A stretch of 64,000 nt of DNA. It comes from Endozoicomonas sp965261315 (GTDB taxonomy: Bacteria > Pseudomonadota > Gammaproteobacteria > Pseudomonadales > Endozoicomonadaceae). Shown piece after piece: positions 1 through 9,634 of this stretch; the first letter of the stretch is position 1, and every line of letters starts with the position of its first letter. The notes beneath the pieces were generated by a model. The model did not search any database. It had not been told where the DNA came from and worked only from the letters and a program-made list of their open reading frames with translations. Made by a program: the position numbers and the translations under genes. The stretch lies in contig CBDHDM010000028.1 of NCBI GenBank assembly GCA_965261315.1, positions 61,869 to 125,868 on the forward strand, in the 5' to 3' direction.

Positions 1-823
1 AGCCTTCATTTAAGAGCAGTGAGTGGCATAGTTGATCGATTCTATTAAATTCAGGATTACCTTCTTCACTGACATGATGAAGTAAAAGACGCTTTAAACG
101 ATTTCCCTGATACTGATCACACATCAGCTTGTATTGTCTCATGAGCTGTTGAACAACAGTTTTTGGATCCAAAATAAGCAGATCCAGCTGTCGGCCAATC
201 AGGTTATCCAGAAACAACTGACTTATTGCAACTAAACAGACGGAATTCGTAAACACTGTACTATCAAAAATATTCAAGCTGCAGCTGTTTTTTGGAACGT
301 TCAAGCGATGGACCATTTCTAACAGAATACTGCAGGAATGCATGCTCATGTAGTGATATCGACCTTCCCTAATGTTTCCCATCTCTCCAGACAGGAGAGT
401 CATTAACAAAGTCTGGGTAATATAAGGGTTTCGATAGCTTTCCAAGATAACCAGAGTCTGATTGATTATTTGGTAAGAGTGTGGGTCGATAGAACTTGGG
501 CGACCTCCATCTTTAAAAAGATTGATATAAACCATTGCACAAGAATATAAACTTTCTGCGTACTCACGTTCCTTTTCTCTGATGTTCCGAACGCTTATGG
601 CTTTATCTGGTTTTAGTGCCTGCCTTTCAAGGGCATTGAACAAGTAGTTGTTCTCTACTGTGCATGGGGTGATGTATTTTACAGTCTGGCTGGTCCTCGT
701 TTGGCCTTCTTCAAGATAACACAGCTGCCAGACAGCCTTCACCTTTTCCTCATTGCAAGCCGGTTTCATACTGTCTATCGAGCCCAGTACTGGGGAGTAA
801 CTTGACAATTCAATCGAATCCAC
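1..823 (-). CDS. Hypothetical protein, 3' part outside window
   Basis: An open frame runs without a stop from a GTG at 823 to the window edge, about 274 codons, so the C-terminus is missing. The GTG is preceded by a GAGAGG-like ribosome site. The product looks soluble and helix-rich, with no signal peptide or obvious membrane segment, and I recognise no domain. An overlapping short frame of 15 codons (857 down to 810) starts with ATG behind a better AAGGAG site and overlaps the GTG out of frame. It could be a leader peptide or show that the true start was displaced by a frameshift. Function unknown. Confidence 0.6.
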   Translation of the reverse strand, partial: MDSIELSSYSPVLGSIDSMKPACNEEKVKAVWQLCYLEEGQTRTSQTVKYITPCTVENNYLFNALERQALKPDKAISVRNIREKEREYAESLYSCAMVYINLFKDGGRPSSIDPHSYQIINQTLVILESYRNPYITQTLLMTLLSGEMGNIREGRYHYMSMHSCSILLEMVHRLNVPKNSCSLNIFDSTVFTNSVCLVAISQLFLDNLIGRQLDLLILDPKTVVQQLMRQYKLMCDQYQGNRLKRLLLHHVSEEGNPEFNRIDQLCHSLLLNEG

Positions 824-1676
824 AATCGCACCTCTCAGCGCTACGAACGACTTGCATAAGCAACTCCTTTGATACTTTCTGACAAGGTGTTCACCAGAAC
901 AGAGTACTGATTCTTGTCATCACCCTCAGATAAAAAAGCCAGCAGAATAACTATATGTTCTATCGATTTAGATACTTCCAACCCCTCTGGGTATCATCTA
1001 ATGCTGTTCTTCATATTCATGATTCTACTTGCAATAAATAGTCAATCAGCTGTTTTTATTCATTTCAGACCATGTAGTTAGTATGACCATGACTGAATAA
1101 GAATATTACATATTTATTTATGCAATTTTATTATGATGCCAAAGATTAAAAGTAGCACTGATAGAATCATTTCTTTCAGTTACAGATCCTGGTTGGTATC
1201 ACGCCCCAAAAGGAATTCCATGTAGGGCGCTACTCCTATATCAGTAATAAACCATGCGAACTGGCTCAGCAAATATGGTTATCATCGTGATTAAAAAGCT
1301 AAGACAATCGTAAGGTTCTACTCCAGGAGGTCTCTGGAACAGAGCGGCAGCGTATAATTAAACTTTGATGAATAAATTGTTGACCCTGTTAGAAATAATG
1401 AATTTTGATGGGTGTAAAATAGAGCGTAAACAGTTTTTTGACCTGGTTGCTCAGGAACTCATGGATTTATTGGTTACGTACTTATAAGAAAACTAGTCTG
1501 ATTCTTTTGAAAAAGGGAATGTTTGATCATATACCCATACTGGGATCTATTCGGCCACAGTTTGTTTTGTTGGATGTTAAGCTGTTATAAGGCAGATTAT
1601 GATGAGAATCCGCCTTCTGTCTGTAATTGGGGGATGGCATGGTTTCTTTTTATTTAAAACTGGATATAAGAGCGTG
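824..1676. other. Gene-poor AT-rich stretch
   Basis: No convincing gene is visible in these roughly 850 bases. The best candidate is a 39-codon frame on the plus strand (1368-1487, ATG to TAA) with plausible amino-acid composition but no well-placed ribosome site and no recognisable family. It may be a remnant. The rest is AT-rich and broken by stops in all frames; it should hold the promoter of the leftmost minus-strand gene. Confidence 0.4.
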
Positions 1677-2267
1677 TCAGTTCCTTCGCTTTGCATGCCT
1701 CTCGCGGTTTTCCAGCTTTTCCCGCTCGCTTTTTCTGATCATCACATAAAGTGCTCCGGAGCCTCCATGAACCTTCAGTGCGCTGTGAAAGGCCAGCACT
1801 GCCTCCATCTGAGGTAGCCAGGTATAAAGATAACTTTTCAAAATTGCTGGAGGGTTGCTTTTCTCACCACGGCCATGAACAATCAGTACCGTACGCAGCT
1901 CGTGCTCCCGGCAGTCATTTATAAACTGGAAAACACTGTCACGGGCCTCTCGGGCGGTTTTGTGATGAAGGTCGAGGCGAGCTTCAATATCGTATTTGCC
2001 CAGACGAAGTTTCTTGAAGACCCCTTCCTGTACACCGTCCCGCTTCCAGACCAGAAAGTCATGGGGCTTGACCATTTTCGGGTTGAGCAGAGACAGAAAG
2101 TTAGGATCGGTAAATGTGTCTTCTGCTGCGGCTTTACGAATCTCCTGACCCGGCGTTACCTGGTGAGTCTTTTGAATATCCGCTTTTGTCTTCTTTGTTA
2201 ATGGGCTGACATCTTTCATTTCTTCCATGAAGGCAAACATGTCATCACTGTCAAAACTATTGGCCAT
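1677..2267 (-). CDS. Smr-domain endonuclease-like protein
   Basis: The protein (196 aa from the ATG at 2267) carries a C-terminal Smr (small MutS-related) domain. The two hallmark motifs are visible: LDLH near residues 98-101 and HGRG near 131-134. Stand-alone Smr proteins of this size in gammaproteobacteria (SmrA/SmrB type) are nicking nucleases; some act on DNA and SmrB cleaves mRNA at collided ribosomes. The N-terminal ~75 residues are charged and lack a known fold. I chose the ATG because the upstream in-frame alternative at 2285 is a TTG; neither has a strong ribosome site. Which nucleic acid is the substrate cannot be read from the sequence. Confidence 0.85.
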   Translation of the reverse strand: MANSFDSDDMFAFMEEMKDVSPLTKKTKADIQKTHQVTPGQEIRKAAAEDTFTDPNFLSLLNPKMVKPHDFLVWKRDGVQEGVFKKLRLGKYDIEARLDLHHKTAREARDSVFQFINDCREHELRTVLIVHGRGEKSNPPAILKSYLYTWLPQMEAVLAFHSALKVHGGSGALYVMIRKSEREKLENRERHAKRRN

Positions 2268-2394
2268 GGATAAATAACTGGGCAAATGGGCGTAAATAAT
2301 AGCAGTTTTATCAGTAAACGGAACAGGCTGTCAGATGATATCCAGTCAGGCTCCTGGGCACTGGTCTGGAGGTCTCAATAGAACCGGCTAGACT

Positions 2395-3212
2395 TTGTTT
2401 TTTCCAGAGCAGGAATCGTCCAGCGCATCAGTGTCAGTCTTTGGCTTATTTGCCATTGTTTATATTACCCGTCCTCTGGGTGGGTTTATTTTTGGGTATA
2501 TTGGCGATCGCTATGGGCGGCGGCTTACGTTAACTCTTTCCGTTTTGATTATGGCCTTTGCGACAACGGGTATTGGGCTTTTGCCAACCTGGAATACCAT
2601 TGGTCTGCTTGCTCCGCTGCTTTTACTTGCCTGCCGGGTTCTGCAAGGGGTAGCCATTGCCGGGGAATTTACCAATGCGGCTGTTCTCATGATTGAGCAG
2701 GGGAAAGGTAATCCTTATTTGGCCGGTTCCTGGGCAAACTGGGGGGCTAACCTTGGTGTTGCGCTTGGTGCGCTGGTCACCGCATTGATCAGTCTGCCTG
2801 GCATGCCAGACTGGGCGTGGCGGATACCGTTCCTGTTGAGTTGCATGACTAGCCTGCTGGTGTTACTGATTCGATGGAATGTGCAGGAGTCCCCCGTTTT
2901 TAAAACCGGAGTAGCCCGTTGCCTCACGCCTTATGGTGTTTTGAAAGAATTGATCACCCATCATAAACGGAGCTGTCTGGCTGTTATCCTTATCGGAGCT
3001 TTTGCAGGTGTTTCTCTCTATGTTGGCAATATGTTCTGGTGCAAAGCCTGTTTTCCAGCCCTTCCCCGATGCTTGCCCAGTGGCTCAGTGATTATTATGG
3101 TTGGTTTGGTGGTGTTATATGCATGTTTCTGGTGAGCATCGCGGCACTGGTGGCTATTCATCTGAGTGCGCATCCTCACGAAAAACCGGAAGCTTCTGCT
3201 GATAGTACTTGA
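2395..3212 (+). pseudogene. Broken MFS transporter (MHS/ProP-like)
   Basis: The frame from about 2395 encodes the middle of a metabolite:H+ symporter, including the helix 2-3 loop signature GDRYGRR and a conserved acidic stretch near VAIAGEF. The normal N-terminus (first helix) has no coding trace upstream. Around 3040-3050 the reading shifts by one frame, after which a recognisable C-terminus (LAQWLSDYYGWFGGV...) continues to a TGA at 3212. The total of about 270 codons against the usual 420-550 also implies an internal deletion of several helices. The gene is therefore truncated at the 5' end, internally deleted and frameshifted. Its original substrate cannot be told. Confidence 0.8.
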
Positions 3213-3251
3213 GAGGTTGTCATTAGCCTTCAAGCTGGGCATATCGTGTAT

Positions 3252-3303
3252 CTCTCACAGGCATTTGTTCTGAGACCTATGACTTGCCTGATACCTGTGA
3301 GAG
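3252..3303. terminator. Inverted repeat between convergent genes
   Basis: CTCTCACAGG (3252-3261) and CCTGTGAGAG (3294-3303) form a perfect 10-bp stem with a 32-base loop, between the end of the broken transporter and the 3' end of thiH. There is no long T run on either side, so it may be a weak terminator or a remnant of a repeat. Confidence 0.4.
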
Positions 3304-3310
3304 GTATTGA

Positions 3311-4435
3311 TTAATGGCTGAAACAGTGTGACCAGTCTTTCCAGACCGGTTCAAGCCCTTTGGCCCGAATGGCATCCGCTACTGCTTCCGGGCGTCGGTT
3401 GTCATCAATGGTGAACTGCTCCAGATCTTCATTGCCCAGGATATTGTCATCGGCATAACCACCAGGGTGAGTGCTTGAGTAGGCACTCATGGTAGTGATG
3501 CCCAGTGGTAGAACATTATCCCGAAAATTTTCCGATTCCCTGGTCGATAAGGAGAGTTCTGCTTCGGGTTTGAACAGACGGTAGGCGCAGATTAGCTGCA
3601 CCAGCTGTCGGTCAGAGATGACAGATACCGGCTGAAACTCACCTTCACAGGGACGCAGCCGTGGGAAGGAGATTGAGTAACGAGTTCGCCAGTAGGTTTT
3701 TTCCAGATAGTCCAGATGAGCCGCCACCATGGCGGAGTCAGTTCGCCAGTCCTCCAGACCAATCAGGGCACCAACGCCAATTTTATCAACGCCAGCACGA
3801 CCCAGTCGGTCAGCGGTTTCCAGTCGATAGTTAAAATCCATTTTGCTGCCTCTGAGATGGTACTTCTCATAGGCCGCTCGATGGTAGGTCTCCTGATAAA
3901 CCAGAACGGCATCCAGACCCTCTTTCATCAAGACTTCATAATCTTCCTGATCCAGAGGCTGAACCTCAATGCTGATATGGGAGAAGTGTGGTCGTAGCCG
4001 TTCAATCACAGACTTGATGTAGCTGACGCCTACTGTTCCGGGGGCTTCTCCAGTGACGAGCAAAATATGGTCAAAGCCCATTTTTTTAATCGCAGCCACT
4101 TCCCGGTCAAGTTCTTCCATCTTCAGGGTTTTTCTGCGGATTTTGTTGTCCAGGCTGAAGCCGCAATAGGTGCAGATATTGGTGCACTTATTGGATAGGT
4201 AGAGTGGAATATAGAGTTGCAGGGTGTTACCGAATCGCTGCCGGGTCAGTTGCATGCTCTTGCGTGCCATGGTTTCAAGATAAGGCTCTGCGGCCGGAGC
4301 GATCAGTGCCAGAAACTGGTCATGGGTCAGTCTGCTGCTTTGCAGGGCATTTTCTACATCCACAGGGGTTTTGCTGTGGATCGACATTTTCAGCTCATCC
4401 CACTGGATCTGATTGAAGCGGTCAAGAAATGTCAT
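3311..4435 (-). CDS. thiH: 2-iminoacetate synthase ThiH
   Basis: ThiH is a radical SAM tyrosine lyase that cleaves L-tyrosine to dehydroglycine and p-cresol, supplying the C2-N fragment of the thiamin thiazole. The 374-residue length fits the family. The [4Fe-4S] cluster motif Cx3Cx2C is at Cys84, Cys88 and Cys91, within CTNICTYCGF. The start ATG overlaps the thiG stop in a TAATG junction, which indicates translational coupling. It is the last gene of a minus-strand thiSGH operon; ThiH rather than ThiO implies the anaerobic-type, tyrosine-dependent route. Confidence 0.96.
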   Translation of the reverse strand: MTFLDRFNQIQWDELKMSIHSKTPVDVENALQSSRLTHDQFLALIAPAAEPYLETMARKSMQLTRQRFGNTLQLYIPLYLSNKCTNICTYCGFSLDNKIRRKTLKMEELDREVAAIKKMGFDHILLVTGEAPGTVGVSYIKSVIERLRPHFSHISIEVQPLDQEDYEVLMKEGLDAVLVYQETYHRAAYEKYHLRGSKMDFNYRLETADRLGRAGVDKIGVGALIGLEDWRTDSAMVAAHLDYLEKTYWRTRYSISFPRLRPCEGEFQPVSVISDRQLVQLICAYRLFKPEAELSLSTRESENFRDNVLPLGITTMSAYSSTHPGGYADDNILGNEDLEQFTIDDNRRPEAVADAIRAKGLEPVWKDWSHCFSH

Positions 4436-5226
4436 TACGTCTTGTCCTGGAAGTCATCCAGAAATGCGGTTAGTGGACTGCTGGCCTGAGCCTGCAGAGA
4501 GCGCCCGCCAAGTCCCGCTTTGAAGGCGCGGCGGCCGGCAATAACCGCGTCTTTAAAGGCAATGGCCATTTGAACCGGGTCGCGGGCTACGGCAATAGCG
4601 GAGTTAACCAGAACAGCATCGGCACCCATCTCCATGGCAAGGGCTGCATCTGAAGGGCTTCCGATACCGGCATCAATCACCACAGGGACAGCGCTCTGTT
4701 CAATAATAATCTGGATAAACTCTCTGGTCTTCAGGCCCAGGTTACTGCCAATGGGGGAGCCAAGGGGCATGACAGCCGCAACGCCCACTTCTTCAAGACG
4801 TTTACAGAGGACCGGGTCGGCATGAACATAAGGTAGTACAGCAAACCCCATAGCACTCAGTGTTTCACAGGCTTTCAGAGTCTCGATTGGATCTGGCAGA
4901 AGGTATTTTGGATCCGGGTGAATTTCGATTTTTACGAAATGGGTTCCAAGTGCTTCTCTGGCCAGTTGCGCTGCGTAAATGGCTTCCTCAGCATTTCGGG
5001 CTCCTGAAGTATTTGGCAACAGGTTCAGATTATGCTCAAGCTGACTATCCAGGAGGGGGCCAAGAATATTATCTTGTTGTTCATTCAGATCGACACGCTT
5101 GAGTGCCATAGTGACCAGCTCACTGCCAGATGCAATGATGGCATCTGCCATTAGTTGGCTGTTACTGAACTTTCCGGTTCCGGTAAACAGTCGTGAAGAA
5201 AAAGTTTTATCCGCAATTTTCAGCAT
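4435..5226 (-). CDS. thiG: Thiazole synthase ThiG
   Basis: ThiG condenses 1-deoxy-D-xylulose 5-phosphate, dehydroglycine and sulfur from ThiS-thiocarboxylate into thiazole phosphate. The 263-residue TIM-barrel protein shows typical family stretches: LFTGTGKF near the N-terminus, PNTSGAR, the PVVIDAGIGSPSDAA phosphate-binding region and MGADAVLVNSAIA. It lies 77 bases downstream of thiS and overlaps thiH by the TAATG junction. The three genes form a compact operon; other thiamin genes are not in this window. Confidence 0.96.
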   Translation of the reverse strand: MLKIADKTFSSRLFTGTGKFSNSQLMADAIIASGSELVTMALKRVDLNEQQDNILGPLLDSQLEHNLNLLPNTSGARNAEEAIYAAQLAREALGTHFVKIEIHPDPKYLLPDPIETLKACETLSAMGFAVLPYVHADPVLCKRLEEVGVAAVMPLGSPIGSNLGLKTREFIQIIIEQSAVPVVIDAGIGSPSDAALAMEMGADAVLVNSAIAVARDPVQMAIAFKDAVIAGRRAFKAGLGGRSLQAQASSPLTAFLDDFQDKT

Positions 5227-5303
5227 GCCAGCCTTACATTTTTTAAAGAGCTAAAGTTAGTTGTCGGTCCAAAGGCAGAAGCGTTAGAAAGCCTTCAGAA
5301 GGC

Positions 5304-5504
5304 CTAGCCACCTGCAGTGGCTTTTATAAGGGTAATGTTATCCCCGTCATTCAGCTGATATGAACCCCATTGGGAACGGCTGATGATCTTTCTGTTGACC
5401 GCAAGTGCTACACCTTTTTCAAGATGGTTTAATTGTTTCAACAGCGCAGCAAGACTGAGGGCGGTCTCCACTACCATTGGCTGATTATTCACCTTGATCT
5501 GCAT
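5304..5504 (-). CDS. thiS: Sulfur carrier protein ThiS
   Basis: A 66-residue ubiquitin-like sulfur carrier. The diagnostic C-terminal Gly-Gly (KATAGG) is present; in the family it is adenylated and thiocarboxylated to deliver sulfur to ThiG. It is the first gene of the thiSGH operon. No TPP riboswitch is recognisable in the ~200 bases upstream, which is shared with the divergent pheS gene. Confidence 0.94.
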   Translation of the reverse strand: MQIKVNNQPMVVETALSLAALLKQLNHLEKGVALAVNRKIISRSQWGSYQLNDGDNITLIKATAGG

Positions 5505-5713
5505 GGGCTTTATGGTGCGAGTCCTTTAAGAAAGAGACGATTCTAAAGAAAGAGTGTTGTGTTTGACAAATGATCTGGCGCAGGGTTGTGTTCGCAAATA
5601 TCAAATAGATACCAACCTTCTGTATTATTGCCTGTTACCACTCTATCCAAGGCACTGCTCAGCCGTTAGAATTGAGCGTTTATTTTCTGTAGCTCATCTG
5701 TTTTGGAAACCCC

Positions 5714-6766
5714 ATGGAGAATCTGGATAACACGCTTGATAAGCTGGTGGCCAGCGCACTCAGTGCCGTTGGAGCCGTTGCTGACGCCTCAGGTCTGGAC
5801 GAAATTCGCGTCCAATACCTTGGTAAGAAAGGCGAGCTGACCGCTTTGCTCAAGGCCCTTGGCCAGCTCTCTGCTGAAGAACGACCAAAAGCGGGTGGGT
5901 TGATCAATAAGGGCAAACAGCAGGTTCAGAATGCGATCAATCATAAGAAAGCCATGATTGATCAGCAGGCCCTGGATGCGAAGCTGACCAGTGAAGCGAT
6001 TGATGTTTCACTGTCTGGCCGTGGTCAGGAACTGGGTACGGTTCATCCGATCACCCGTACGATGGAGCGGATCACCGACTATTTCGGTCGTATCGGCTTT
6101 ACTGTGGAGCAGGGGCCTGAAATCGAAGATGACTACCATAACTTCGAAGCCCTGAATATTCCCGGACACCATCCGGCCCGTGCCATGCACGACACGTTCT
6201 ATTTTGACAATTCCCTCGCAGAAGCTTCTCAAGAGAGAATGGTACTGAGAACCCATACCTCACCGGTTCAGGTTCGTACCATGGAGCGTTTTGTAAAGAA
6301 TAACGAAAACCCGCCTATTGCTATTGTCTGCCCGGGCAAGGTGTATCGCTGTGATTCTGACCAGACCCACAGCCCGATGTTCCATCAGGTGGAAGGCTTG
6401 TACGTTGCTGAGAAGGTCAGCTTTGCAGACCTGAAATGTGTTCTGATTGATTTTCTGAGAGTCTTTTTTGAGCGGGACGACCTGCAGGTTCGGTTCCGCC
6501 CTTCTTACTTTCCGTTCACTGAGCCTTCTGCTGAGGTGGATATAGAATGGGGACGTAATGAAGATGGTTCCATCAAGTGGCTGGAAGTACTTGGCTGCGG
6601 TATGGTTCATCCTGAAGTATTCCGTTACTCCGGTATTGATCCTGAGAAGTACACCGGTTTTGCGTTTGGTATGGGTGTTGAGCGTTTTGCCATGCTGCGT
6701 TATGGCGTCAATGACCTGCGCCAGTTCTTTGAGAACGACTTGCGCTTCCTTGACCAGTTCCGTTGA
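5714..6766 (+). CDS. pheS: Phenylalanyl-tRNA synthetase alpha subunit
   Basis: PheS is the catalytic subunit of the alpha2beta2 enzyme that charges tRNA-Phe. The 350 residues are slightly longer than the ~327 of E. coli. The N-terminal coiled-coil region is followed by the class II core: motif 1 near HPITRTMERI, motif 2 near KVYRCDSDQTHSP and motif 3 in GFAFGMGVERFAML. pheT follows after 62 bases, so the two are co-transcribed. Unlike many relatives, infC-rpmI-rplT is not directly upstream; thiS is divergent instead. Confidence 0.97.
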   Translation: MENLDNTLDKLVASALSAVGAVADASGLDEIRVQYLGKKGELTALLKALGQLSAEERPKAGGLINKGKQQVQNAINHKKAMIDQQALDAKLTSEAIDVSLSGRGQELGTVHPITRTMERITDYFGRIGFTVEQGPEIEDDYHNFEALNIPGHHPARAMHDTFYFDNSLAEASQERMVLRTHTSPVQVRTMERFVKNNENPPIAIVCPGKVYRCDSDQTHSPMFHQVEGLYVAEKVSFADLKCVLIDFLRVFFERDDLQVRFRPSYFPFTEPSAEVDIEWGRNEDGSIKWLEVLGCGMVHPEVFRYSGIDPEKYTGFAFGMGVERFAMLRYGVNDLRQFFENDLRFLDQFR

Positions 6767-6828
6767 GAGCTGAAGAGAAGGCATTTTCAAACTTTTAAGA
6801 ATGGTTTTAGCAGGATTGAGTAAATAAC

Positions 6829-9207
6829 ATGAAATTCAGTGAAAAGTGGCTGCGGCAGTGGGTCAATATTGACGTTGATACCCAGGAACTGGTGGACAAG
6901 ATCACCATGGCCGGGCTTGAAGTTGATGATGTTGAATCCGTTGCGGGTGAATTTACCGGTGTTGTGATTGGTGAAATTGTTGCCTGTGAGCAGCATCCGG
7001 ACGCCGATAAACTGCGTGTAACTCAGGTCAGTATCGGCAACGAGTCTTTCCAGGTGGTTTGCGGTGCCCCTAATGCCCGTGTCGGCATTAAGGTGCCTTT
7101 TGCTACGGTGGGCGCCGTGTTGCCTGGCAATTTCAAGATTAAGAAAGCGAAACTCCGTGGTGTTGAGTCACTGGGCATGCTGTGTGCCGAAGAAGAACTG
7201 GGCATGGCAGAATCTTCCGATGGTCTGATGGAGCTGCCTCTGGATGCACCGGTTGGCCAGGATATCCGCGAATACCTGTCGCTGGATGACAAAATTATTG
7301 ATGTTGACCTGACACCTAATCGTGGTGACTGCCTCAGTATTGCGGGTCTGGCACGTGAAGTCAGTGCAAACTTTCTGGCGGATGTGACCGAGGAGCAGGT
7401 AGCTGCAGTGGTACCCGCCATTGATGACACGTTCCCGGTTCATATTGATGCACCTCAGGGCTGTCCACGATATGTCGGTCGGGTAGTTCGTAACGTTGAT
7501 GTTTCCCGCTCTGCTCCATTGTGGCTGACTGAACGTCTGCGCCGTTCCGGTGTTCGCTCCATTGATCCTGTGGTGGATGTGACCAACTATGTCATGCTGG
7601 AACTGGGTCAGCCCATGCACGGTTTTGACCTGGACACGCTCTCTGGCAGTATCCATGTTCGCATGGCCAGAACTGAAGAAAAGCTGACTCTGCTGGATGG
7701 TCAGGAAGTGATACTGAACGACAGTACGTTGTTGATTGCTGATGAGCAGAAGGCTCTGGCAATTGCCGGTGTTATGGGCGGGGAAGGTTCCGGGGTTAGT
7801 GAAAATACCCGTAATATCTTCCTGGAAAGTGCGTTCTTCGATCCAATCACTATTGCCGGTAAGGCACGCTCTTATGGCTTGCACACGGACTCTTCTCACC
7901 GCTTTGAGCGTGGCGTCGATTTCCAGTTGCAGAAAAAGGCCGTTGAGCGTGCGACTGCTCTGATTGTAGCGATTTGTGGTGGTGAACCAGGCCCTGTTAC
8001 TGAAGCAGCCAGTGAGTCTCACCTCCCTGCGCTGCGTGAAGTAGCGCTTCGTTCTGAAAAGGTAACCTCTTTGCTGGGTATGGCGATTGAAAACAGCCAT
8101 ATTGAAGCATTGCTGTCTCGTCTGGGCCTTGGCCTGACCTCTGACGGAGAAGGTTGCTGGAAGGTATCTGTGCCGAGCTGGCGCTTTGATATTTCCATCG
8201 AAGAAGATCTGGTGGAAGAACTCGGACGTATTTACGGCTACAACAACCTGCCTGAAAGCACACCGACTGCACTGTTAAAGATGAAGCAGGTGGATGAGTC
8301 TCTGGTTCAGGAGTCAGATATTCGTCGTGTATTGACTGCCCGTGGTTATCAGGAAGCCGTGTGCTTCAGCTTTATTGCTCCAGAATTGCACAACCTGTTT
8401 GATCCTGAGCATGAGCCGGTTGCCCTGTCTAATCCTATAGCCAGCGACTTGTCAGTAATGCGTACGACGCTGCTGCCTGGTCTGGTGAAAACCGCAGGCT
8501 ATAACCTGAATCGTCAGCAGAGCCGGGTTCGTCTGTTTGAAGCGGGTCTGACCTTTGTTAAAGAGGGCGATGAACTCAAGCAGGAACCTATGCTGGCCGC
8601 ATTGATTACCGGTAGTCGTCATCCTGAAAGCTGGCAGGATAAGGCAGAGTCTGTTGACTTCTTTGATCTGAAAGGCGACATCGAAGCTGTTTTTGAACTG
8701 GGTCTGGCGGGTAATGAGTTTACCTTCCATAAGGGAGAGCACCCTGCCATGCATCCGGGTCAGTGTGCCGAGGTAGTCCGTGCCGGAAACGTTATTGGTC
8801 ATATGGGGGCGCTCCATCCTTCCCTGGCGAAAAAGCTGGATATGCCGGGTGGGGTTTATCTGGTTGAGGTAAACCTGAAAGCGGTGACTGAAGGTAAGGT
8901 GGCCCGTTTTTCCGCTTTGTCGAAATACCCTGAAGTGCGACGTGATCTGGCTCTGGTTGTTGAGGCTTCAGCTGCCGCAGGTGATATCGAACAGCTGATT
9001 AAGAGTGAGGCTGGTGAGCTGCTGCGCAGGGTCAATACTTTTGATGTTTATGCGGGTAAAGGTATTGAAGAAGGCTGCAAGAGTCTTGCTATGGGCTTGA
9101 CCTTACAGCATCCTTCCCGCACTCTAAAGGATGACGAGGTTAATCAGCTGGTTGATCGTGTTGTTACACGGCTGAAGCAGGAATTCAATGCCAGCTTACG
9201 TCAGTAA
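6829..9207 (+). CDS. pheT: Phenylalanyl-tRNA synthetase beta subunit
   Basis: PheT is the 792-residue non-catalytic partner of PheS and carries the editing domain that clears Tyr-tRNA-Phe. The order is as expected: N-terminal tRNA-binding OB fold (about residues 40-150, with EQHPDADKLRVTQV), B3/B4 editing region (about 210-380, with HRFERGVDF), B5 domain, and a C-terminal ferredoxin-like anticodon-binding domain (last ~95 residues, with SKYPEVRRDLALVV). It is followed by ihfA, the usual gammaproteobacterial order. Confidence 0.97.
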   Translation: MKFSEKWLRQWVNIDVDTQELVDKITMAGLEVDDVESVAGEFTGVVIGEIVACEQHPDADKLRVTQVSIGNESFQVVCGAPNARVGIKVPFATVGAVLPGNFKIKKAKLRGVESLGMLCAEEELGMAESSDGLMELPLDAPVGQDIREYLSLDDKIIDVDLTPNRGDCLSIAGLAREVSANFLADVTEEQVAAVVPAIDDTFPVHIDAPQGCPRYVGRVVRNVDVSRSAPLWLTERLRRSGVRSIDPVVDVTNYVMLELGQPMHGFDLDTLSGSIHVRMARTEEKLTLLDGQEVILNDSTLLIADEQKALAIAGVMGGEGSGVSENTRNIFLESAFFDPITIAGKARSYGLHTDSSHRFERGVDFQLQKKAVERATALIVAICGGEPGPVTEAASESHLPALREVALRSEKVTSLLGMAIENSHIEALLSRLGLGLTSDGEGCWKVSVPSWRFDISIEEDLVEELGRIYGYNNLPESTPTALLKMKQVDESLVQESDIRRVLTARGYQEAVCFSFIAPELHNLFDPEHEPVALSNPIASDLSVMRTTLLPGLVKTAGYNLNRQQSRVRLFEAGLTFVKEGDELKQEPMLAALITGSRHPESWQDKAESVDFFDLKGDIEAVFELGLAGNEFTFHKGEHPAMHPGQCAEVVRAGNVIGHMGALHPSLAKKLDMPGGVYLVEVNLKAVTEGKVARFSALSKYPEVRRDLALVVEASAAAGDIEQLIKSEAGELLRRVNTFDVYAGKGIEEGCKSLAMGLTLQHPSRTLKDDEVNQLVDRVVTRLKQEFNASLRQ

Positions 9208-9322
9208 ACGCCAGTTAATGGCTTTAGCGTAAATAATAAGATCATGGTAATAGCCTGTTATTTTTTTTCTGAGAAAACCGATACAGCTATTACCGTGGGA
9301 AAAACAAAAAGGGGATTGGTTC

Positions 9323-9634
9323 ATGGGAGCCCTGACGAAAGCCGACATGGCTGAGCGACTCAATGAAGAGCTTGGTCTTAATAAACGCGAAGCCAAAGAA
9401 ATGGTCGAGCTGTTTTTTGAGGAGGTTCGCCAGTCTCTTGAAAATAATCAACCGGTCAAGCTGTCCGGTTTTGGCAATTTTGATTTAAGGGATAAGAGTC
9501 AAAGGCCTGGGCGGAACCCGAAAACGGGTGAAGAAATTCCGATCACCCCACGCCGTGTTGTGACCTTCAAACCCGGTCAGAAACTCAAGGCAAGAGTGGA
9601 AGCCTATGCAGGACATGGAACTCAGGACGAGTGA
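9323..9634 (+). CDS. ihfA: Integration host factor subunit alpha
   Basis: IhfA, 103 aa, is one half of the IHF heterodimer that binds and sharply bends DNA in replication, recombination and sigma-54 transcription. The HU/IHF signature lies in the arm region, GFGNFDLRDKSQRPGRNPKTG, followed by the DNA-contacting proline region PITPRRVVTFKPG. The position after pheST is conserved across gammaproteobacteria. The 3' end overlaps the next gene by 29 bases. Confidence 0.97.
   Translation: MGALTKADMAERLNEELGLNKREAKEMVELFFEEVRQSLENNQPVKLSGFGNFDLRDKSQRPGRNPKTGEEIPITPRRVVTFKPGQKLKARVEAYAGHGTQDE

Noticed and set aside
5505..5713. TPP riboswitch upstream of thiS
   Set aside because: The conserved thi-box cores could not be found in this divergent gap.
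6260..6790. Long minus-strand frame opposite pheS
   Set aside because: It lies fully inside the strongly conserved pheS gene; it is a shadow of codon bias. The same holds for the 310-codon frame opposite pheT (7168-8100).
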